DNA of 64,000 nucleotides from Pseudomonas fluorescens (GTDB lineage Bacteria; Pseudomonadota; Gammaproteobacteria; Pseudomonadales; Pseudomonadaceae): NCBI RefSeq assembly GCF_900215245.1, contig NZ_LT907842.1, positions 1,302,001 to 1,366,000 of the forward strand, read 5' to 3'. Shown piece by piece: positions 60,301 to 64,000 of this stretch (position 1 is its first letter; each line of letters starts with the position of its first letter). The notes under the pieces were generated by a model. It saw only the letters and a program-made list of their open reading frames with translations, ran no database searches and was not told where the DNA came from. The position numbers and the translations under genes were made by a program.

Positions 60301-60552
60301 CCCGAGTGTGGACTCAGGGGTAACTTGAACGTCAGGCGGCCCTATTGAGGTGTGATAGGAGCGCGTCGCTAATGCGATCGCATAGGGCTTCGCCAACTGA
60401 GCGTCAGCCATTGCACGCGTTTCGGGAGTGTCAGGCATTTGCGCGTGTGTGTTGCTGTGAACGACTGCACTATTGATGGCCGCCGCAGGAGGTTCGCCAA
60501 CCACGCTGCCTGATAAGGTAGGCGTTACTCTAACGTCTTGAAAATTTGTCAT
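57352..60552 (-). CDS. Large unknown protein, possible toxin-like (accessory insert)
   Basis: The 1066-residue protein starts at the ATG at 60552 (MTNFQDVRVTPTLSGSVV); a GTG two codons earlier is also possible. It has no signal peptide. The N-terminal 60 residues are Ala/Pro/Ser/Thr-rich, then long alpha-helical, Ala/Leu-rich stretches run to about 800. A central segment contains GVLMKVQGADGKVEYYSYYPGLGKIVKEKG. Residues about 885-935 are hydrophobic (NNFLLSLIPFYDGIKDAIKGN, then GFDILGFFLPGASAASKAMK), like the membrane-active hairpin of large Pseudomonas toxins related to dermonecrotic or DUF6543 proteins. I cannot confirm that. GC is lower than in core genes. It sits between mpl and eatR, adjacent in P. 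aeruginosa. Confidence 0.75.
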   Translation of the reverse strand: MTNFQDVRVTPTLSGSVVGEPPAAAINSAVVHSNTHAQMPDTPETRAMADAQLAKPYAIALATRSYHTSIGPPDVQVTPESTLGRWRTLLDSAFKSPGFLSWAKVQGLDTRSLKLDPFLGELTGIVNGKMQTFSLKDDSGWADVSRVLLSIARGIAPMPGQAFNYPWPDGKVPFYTVGRFYGEPIDLSPSQAASHIKKLKEGAAFEFAPVGHAAQRSVEALAEQGKAQGDDANRHALIAALRSQVDDAEGKIDLNNVMVPIDRRSSLFLTEQRREISVAQLLERQGHKLPVDSTQAHGLANALTFDLAHRVPGVDAGGVRHIGGLLNRTELRKMKAVVDQWKLKHASQAPDPQTGGGAGSLLRGLISTLTTSTKKVIADNPSFAFDQLIRSPEAQALGKTIQGRIKLAASPTGATEALTAALVQELDPNPGKSRFNVAGYNLYKSENVGATAAEIVKRFTAYLETKVGVEAAPLAAQLLLSAVAPELLVKNIPPELVYGTHTWVDFSIAVALVEQEAPGASGNMTLSQVMNYAEAQLSILDGGDELAAASTDALIAWGLANKVIKNKPQGHYTFEDVEQSLTVLKKQKKELAWARAELMKPAPTREALALAEFQRVFPGVDPTKITLRSKMDDKYRVSPLDVFMTKPLNLDWWEPINKEKLPWETIKSRFSELGPDINKTFSEAFEDYTKTQAAAWAIQFKYQVSLLPIAVQERINQADVTFMGVSRPFLGTEETNNHRLYPGRRPRTPTPNELKELEGRQGVLMKVQGADGKVEYYSYYPGLGKIVKEKGNPGEQSNFDDSKYFAPKYRARVRGTYDVFTKFDATNQDRDLPEVTGEGRVPYFSRRNGSLATVVGKFFTKDYGYLKALYAGQTRIEKNTASIQAVNNFLLSLIPFYDGIKDAIKGNVAGAVFNIGFDILGFFLPGASAASKAMKLGKSAGKVLKRSFFAGLGASAGVTDAINLPRNIKRGVVAVGKDMTKVYKHADEVLSRLKGNYRSYEVTRTYKDGDIVKGFYQVESDGVRRPIVAVLNKGVWYAYSSLMNTPFGPQLAQFGVLNALMPSNKT

Positions 60553-60562
60553 TTCCACACCC

Positions 60563-60595
60563 GCGTACGATTCAAATGAATAACTCTTCGTACGC
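60563..60595 (-). promoter_or_regulatory. Leader hairpin before the 1066-residue gene
   Basis: GCGTACGA (60563-60570) and TCGTACGC (60588-60595) are perfect inverted repeats of eight bases around a 17-base AT-rich loop, ending ten bases upstream of the ATG. It could be an operator or an RNA hairpin that hides the weak ribosome binding site. Confidence 0.45.
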
Positions 60596-60728
60596 TGAGT
60601 GGTGCAATGTCTTACAAATCATACAAAAAAAATTCGGGAAAATTTATCCAGATATTTCAGCTCTAAATAGTGCCCTTATCAGCGCCTAATAATCACGCTT
60701 CATACGTGCTGCGCTAACAACGTGCAGA

Positions 60729-62636
60729 TCACACTTGTGGACACCGTTCGATTCCATGCTTGCGTAACTTGCGGTAAAGCGTATTCCGGCTCACTCCCAA
60801 ACTTTCTGCTGCGTGGGACATGTGCCAATGTTGCTGCTTCAGTGCGTTGAGCAACACTACGCGCTCTGCATCGTCCAGAGCGCCCCCCTGCCGGGGCTCG
60901 ACAACCATCGCCGCTCGCGCCTGGCGAATGAGGGGCGGCAAATCGTCTAACCTGATTCGCCCGTTCTCGCACAAGGCCGCCAAGGTGCGAAGTACGTTGC
61001 GCAATTGCCGAACGTTGCCCGGCCAGGCGTAGTCGAGCAACGCATGGCGCGCCTTCTCATCAAGCAACACAACCTGTCCTGCTGCCTCTTCCGCCAGCAA
61101 AAACGCCAGTAATTGCGCTTTATCACTCCGCTCACGCAGGGGCGGCACGGCTATTTCAAGACCGTTGAGACGATAGTAAAGATCTTCGCGGAAGCTACCG
61201 TTCGCAACACGTGCTAACAGGTCACGATGGGTGGCGCTGATGATTCTGACGTCTACCGCCTGCGGCGCACCGCCGATGGGCACCACCACGCGATCTTCCA
61301 GTACCCTTAAAAGACGGGTTTGCAACGCGAAAGGCATGTCGCCAATCTCATCGAGAAACAGCGTGCCGCCGTCGGCTTGCTGCAATTTGCCACGCATGCC
61401 TTCTTTCAACGCGCCGGTAAAGCTGCCGCCGCGGTAACCGAACAACTCGCTTTCAATCAGGTTTTCCGGGATGGCGGCACAGTTGAGAGCGACGAAGGCG
61501 TTATTGGCACGCGAACTGGCCTGATGCACGGCCTTGGCGAACGCCTCTTTACCGCAGCCGGTTTCGCCGTTGATCAGCAGCGGCACGTCACGCTCGAACA
61601 CCCTCAGCGCCTTGTTAAAATCACTCTGCAACGCAGGGTCGCCCAGGCAGATGCCCGGCAGGCGTGGCGCTTCGGGCTTGGCCATGAGCGGCGGCGCGCG
61701 GCGCGCCTGCCCGCGCAATACGGCGAACAAAGACCGGCCATCTCGCGTTCGCAGCGGCCAGCTGGCGGTAGCGTTGGCGCTGGCGCGGCCGAGCAACTGG
61801 TCGAGGGTGCATTCAAAAAACGCCTCCACCGGCTGCCCCAGCAAACCGCCACGCGCTTGCCCCAGCAGGTTCAGCGCGCTCTGGTTGACCGCACAGATAC
61901 GCCCTTCACCGTCGAACGCCAGCAGTCCTTCGCTGAACAACCCCACCGATTCTGCCTGCAAGTGAAAGCGCAGCAGCCAGTGGTTCTCAAAATGGCGCAG
62001 GAAGTAACAGCTCTCGATCATCTTCGCCGACAAGTTCACCAGTGCCATGGTGTGAAACTGGCTCTGACGCGACACCGCCTCGCGCGCCGACGACACGTCC
62101 AGCACCGCCAGCAACTCACCCTGGGGATCGAACACCGGGCTCGCCGAACAGGTCAGCCCCGTATGGCGGCCGCGAAAGTGCTCATCGCGGTGAATCGTCA
62201 GGGACTGGCGCTCCACCAGGCAGGTGCCGATGCCATTGGTGCCTTCGCACGCCTCGCTCCAGTCCGCCCCCAGCCACAGCCCGGCGCGCTCGAAAATCTT
62301 GCGCTCGGACGGCGCGGTGACACAGTTGAGGATCACTCCGCGCGCATCGGTGAGCAGCACCGCATGGCCTGCGCCGGAGAGCTGTTGATGCAGGCTGTTC
62401 ATCTCACTGCCGGCGATGCTCAGCACCTGTTGCAGGCGTTCGCGGCTTTCCAGCAGGCGGCCATGCTCAAGCACGGTGGGGGCGATGCTCAACGCGGGGT
62501 CGAGGTGGTAATCCTCCAGGCAGCGCAGCCAGGAGCGGGCGATGGACGGGTCGCTGCCGGGGCCTTGGGCAAGGTCTTGCCCACGGGTGACGGTCAGGAC
62601 TTGCTGGGCATGGCGACTGAAATGATCGTTGTGCAT
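60729..62636 (-). CDS. eatR: Sigma-54-dependent enhancer-binding regulator EatR (AcoR-like)
   Basis: This 635-residue activator begins at the ATG at 62636 ([14 protein letters not shown]). It has a GAF-type sensory region (about 70-195, [11 protein letters not shown]), a PAS region (about 215-290, [22 protein letters not shown]), and an AAA+ sigma-54 domain with Walker A ([14 protein letters not shown]). The sigma-54 loop GSFTGA (usual form GAFTGA) and Walker B ([11 protein letters not shown]) follow, with a C-terminal Fis-type helix-turn-helix ([20 protein letters not shown]). In P. aeruginosa EatR with RpoN controls ethanolamine use. It is divergent from the aldehyde dehydrogenase gene, whose promoter has sigma-54 elements. 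Confidence 0.88.
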   Translation of the reverse strand: MHNDHFSRHAQQVLTVTRGQDLAQGPGSDPSIARSWLRCLEDYHLDPALSIAPTVLEHGRLLESRERLQQVLSIAGSEMNSLHQQLSGAGHAVLLTDARGVILNCVTAPSERKIFERAGLWLGADWSEACEGTNGIGTCLVERQSLTIHRDEHFRGRHTGLTCSASPVFDPQGELLAVLDVSSAREAVSRQSQFHTMALVNLSAKMIESCYFLRHFENHWLLRFHLQAESVGLFSEGLLAFDGEGRICAVNQSALNLLGQARGGLLGQPVEAFFECTLDQLLGRASANATASWPLRTRDGRSLFAVLRGQARRAPPLMAKPEAPRLPGICLGDPALQSDFNKALRVFERDVPLLINGETGCGKEAFAKAVHQASSRANNAFVALNCAAIPENLIESELFGYRGGSFTGALKEGMRGKLQQADGGTLFLDEIGDMPFALQTRLLRVLEDRVVVPIGGAPQAVDVRIISATHRDLLARVANGSFREDLYYRLNGLEIAVPPLRERSDKAQLLAFLLAEEAAGQVVLLDEKARHALLDYAWPGNVRQLRNVLRTLAALCENGRIRLDDLPPLIRQARAAMVVEPRQGGALDDAERVVLLNALKQQHWHMSHAAESLGVSRNTLYRKLRKHGIERCPQV

Positions 62637-62723
62637 GTTCTTATTATTCTCTCTGCGGGAGAGCAGCCAGCATCCCCCAGCCATCCGGCCATTGCAATCC
62701 CGGGCAGACCCACCGGTCAGAGG

Positions 62724-62774
62724 CTGTACCGTTTATGGCACAAACTGTCACCCCACCTGTACCACGCCTGTCAC
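62724..62774 (+). promoter_or_regulatory. Four phased repeats, candidate enhancer sites for EatR
   Basis: CTGTACC, CTGTCACC, CTGTACC and CTGTCAC begin at 62724, 62745, 62757 and 62768, spaced 21, 12 and 11 bases apart, close to whole helical turns. They lie 55-105 bases upstream of the sigma-54 promoter, the usual distance for an activator of this class. Confidence 0.5.
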
Positions 62775-62828
62775 AGCAACGCCTTGCAACAAACCCCAAG
62801 CCCTTGATTTACCTGGCCTGCAACGCAG

Positions 62829-62844
62829 TGGCCCAACCTTTGCT
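62829..62844 (+). promoter_or_regulatory. Sigma-54 promoter of the aldehyde dehydrogenase gene
   Basis: TGGCCCAACCTTTGCT has the essential GG (62830-62831) and GC (62842-62843) with the required ten bases between them, and a TTGC -12 element. It lies 65 bases before the ATG at 62909 and faces the gene. Confidence 0.7.
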
Positions 62845-62908
62845 CTACGCTTTATCAGGCGCAACACCGCTGAACTCCAATAAACATAAAAGTCAGGAGA
62901 TACCCACC

Positions 62909-64000
62909 ATGCGTTATGCACATCCCGGTACTGAAGGCGCGATCGTTTCGTTCAAGGCCAAGTACGGTAACTACATCGGCGGCGAATTCGTTGCGCCGGT
63001 GGATGGCAACTACTTCTCCAACACCTCGCCGGTCAACGGCAAGCCCATCGCCGAATTCCCGCGCTCCACTGCCAAAGACATCGACAAAGCCCTCGACGCC
63101 GCCCATGCCGCCGCAGATGCCTGGGGCAAGACCTCGGCTCAGGACCGTTCGCTGGTGCTGCTGAAAATTGCCGACCGCATCGAACAGAACCTCGAACTGC
63201 TGGCCATCACCGAAACCTGGGACAACGGCAAGGCTGTGCGGGAAACCCTCAACGCCGACATCCCGCTGGCCGCTGACCACTTCCGCTACTTCGCCGGTTG
63301 CATCCGCGCCCAGGAAGGCACCAGCGCCGAGATCAACGAACTGACCGCGTCATACCACTTCCACGAACCGCTGGGCGTGGTCGGCCAGATCATCCCGTGG
63401 AACTTCCCACTGCTGATGGCCGCGTGGAAACTGGCGCCGGCCCTGGCCGCCGGTAACTGCGTGGTGCTCAAACCCGCTGAACAAACCCCGCTGGGCATCA
63501 GCGTGCTGATGGAGTTGATCGGCGACCTGCTGCCGCCAGGCGTGCTGAACGTGGTGCACGGTTTCGGCAAAGAAGCCGGCGAAGCCCTGGCCACCAGCAA
63601 ACGCATCGCCAAGATCGCCTTCACCGGCTCCACGCCTGTGGGCTCGCACATCATGCACGCGGCGGCCGAGAACATTATTCCGTCCACCGTCGAACTGGGC
63701 GGCAAGTCGCCGAACATCTTCTTCGCCGACATCATGAAGGCTGAACCGTCGTTCATCGAAAAGGCCGCCGAAGGCCTGGTGCTGGCATTCTTCAACCAGG
63801 GCGAAGTGTGCACCTGCCCTTCCCGCGCGCTGGTAGAAGAGTCGATCTACGACGACTTCATGAAAGTGGTGATGAAGAAGGTCGAGCAGATCAAACGCGG
63901 CGACCCGCTGGACACCGACACCATGGTCGGCGCCCAGGCGTCCGAGCAGCAGTTCGACAAGATCCTGTCCTACCTGGAAATCGCCAAAGGCGAAGGCGCA
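62909..64000 (+). CDS. exaC: NAD-dependent aldehyde dehydrogenase (ExaC-like), 3' end outside window
   Basis: The first 364 residues are present; the family has about 506. It starts [21 protein letters not shown], with AGGAGA before the ATG. Motifs are [23 protein letters not shown] (NAD site), [17 protein letters not shown] (catalytic Glu) and [11 protein letters not shown] with the catalytic Cys (about residue 300). It oxidises acetaldehyde to acetate. Placed beside eatR it should correspond to PA4022, which handles acetaldehyde from ethanolamine. If the order is the same as in P. aeruginosa, the ethanolamine permease and eutBC follow outside the window. Confidence 0.92.
   Translation, partial: MRYAHPGTEGAIVSFKAKYGNYIGGEFVAPVDGNYFSNTSPVNGKPIAEFPRSTAKDIDKALDAAHAAADAWGKTSAQDRSLVLLKIADRIEQNLELLAITETWDNGKAVRETLNADIPLAADHFRYFAGCIRAQEGTSAEINELTASYHFHEPLGVVGQIIPWNFPLLMAAWKLAPALAAGNCVVLKPAEQTPLGISVLMELIGDLLPPGVLNVVHGFGKEAGEALATSKRIAKIAFTGSTPVGSHIMHAAAENIIPSTVELGGKSPNIFFADIMKAEPSFIEKAAEGLVLAFFNQGEVCTCPSRALVEESIYDDFMKVVMKKVEQIKRGDPLDTDTMVGAQASEQQFDKILSYLEIAKGEGA

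Noticed and set aside
60590..60625. Possible hrp box (CCACTCA) upstream of the 1066-residue gene
   Set aside because: The downstream half CCACTCA is present on the minus strand, but no GGAACC lies 15-17 bases before it, so HrpL control is not supported.

Overview
The window is a chromosomal segment of a Pseudomonas of the fluorescens group. Three things suggest this: a high-GC coding style with strong third-position GC; repeated paired REP elements with the arm GTGGGAGCGGGCTTGC; and a gene order that, as I remember it, follows P. aeruginosa from about hrpB (PA3961) to eatR and its aldehyde dehydrogenase (PA4021/PA4022). I could run no database search, so family and synteny statements come from recognition.

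Bases 1-15,600 hold a DUF2076 protein cut by the window edge, a YciC-type membrane protein, an endonuclease/exonuclease/phosphatase protein, hrpB, a small lipoprotein, fieF, a Pro/Gln/Asn-rich DUF6515 protein, an Lrp/AsnC regulator, DUF2788, rluE, amn, an AidB-like acyl-CoA dehydrogenase and the hybrid kinase ladS. Bases 15,780-25,500 hold cofactor, tRNA and envelope genes: thiD-thiE-hemL, a Sel1-type protein, DUF1820, miaB, phoH-ybeY-corC and lnt. A 265-base nested inverted repeat sits between corC and lnt and covers the lnt start. Bases 25,600-33,140 hold an ElyC/YdcF-like protein, leuS-lptE-holA, arfA and a lytic transglycosylase.

Bases 33,260-45,750, all on the minus strand, hold ldcA followed by the classical elongasome and lipoate block. 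In transcription order it reads proA, nadD, rsfS, rlmH, mrdA (PBP2), rodA, mltB, rlpA, dacA, ybeD, lipB, lipA, and many of these genes overlap or nearly touch. Bases 45,900-55,200 hold mpg, a DedA-PAP2 fusion, a LON-domain protein, cidA/cidB-like genes, a MaoC protein, a lipoprotein joining MORN repeats to a C13 (caspase-like) peptidase, an NAD(P)-binding protein, a YceK-like lipoprotein, ubiX and mpl.

Between mpl and the ethanolamine regulator eatR lies an accessory insert (about 55,200-60,700) of visibly lower GC. It carries a decayed IS5-type transposase, a 316-aa protein with one membrane segment and a 1066-aa protein of unknown function. This is the best candidate here for an undescribed system. 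The window ends with eatR and the start of its probable target, an NAD-dependent aldehyde dehydrogenase, preceded by a good sigma-54 promoter and four phased repeats.

Nine REP pairs or REP-like pairs lie between genes. I see no tRNA, rRNA, CRISPR array or intact insertion sequence.
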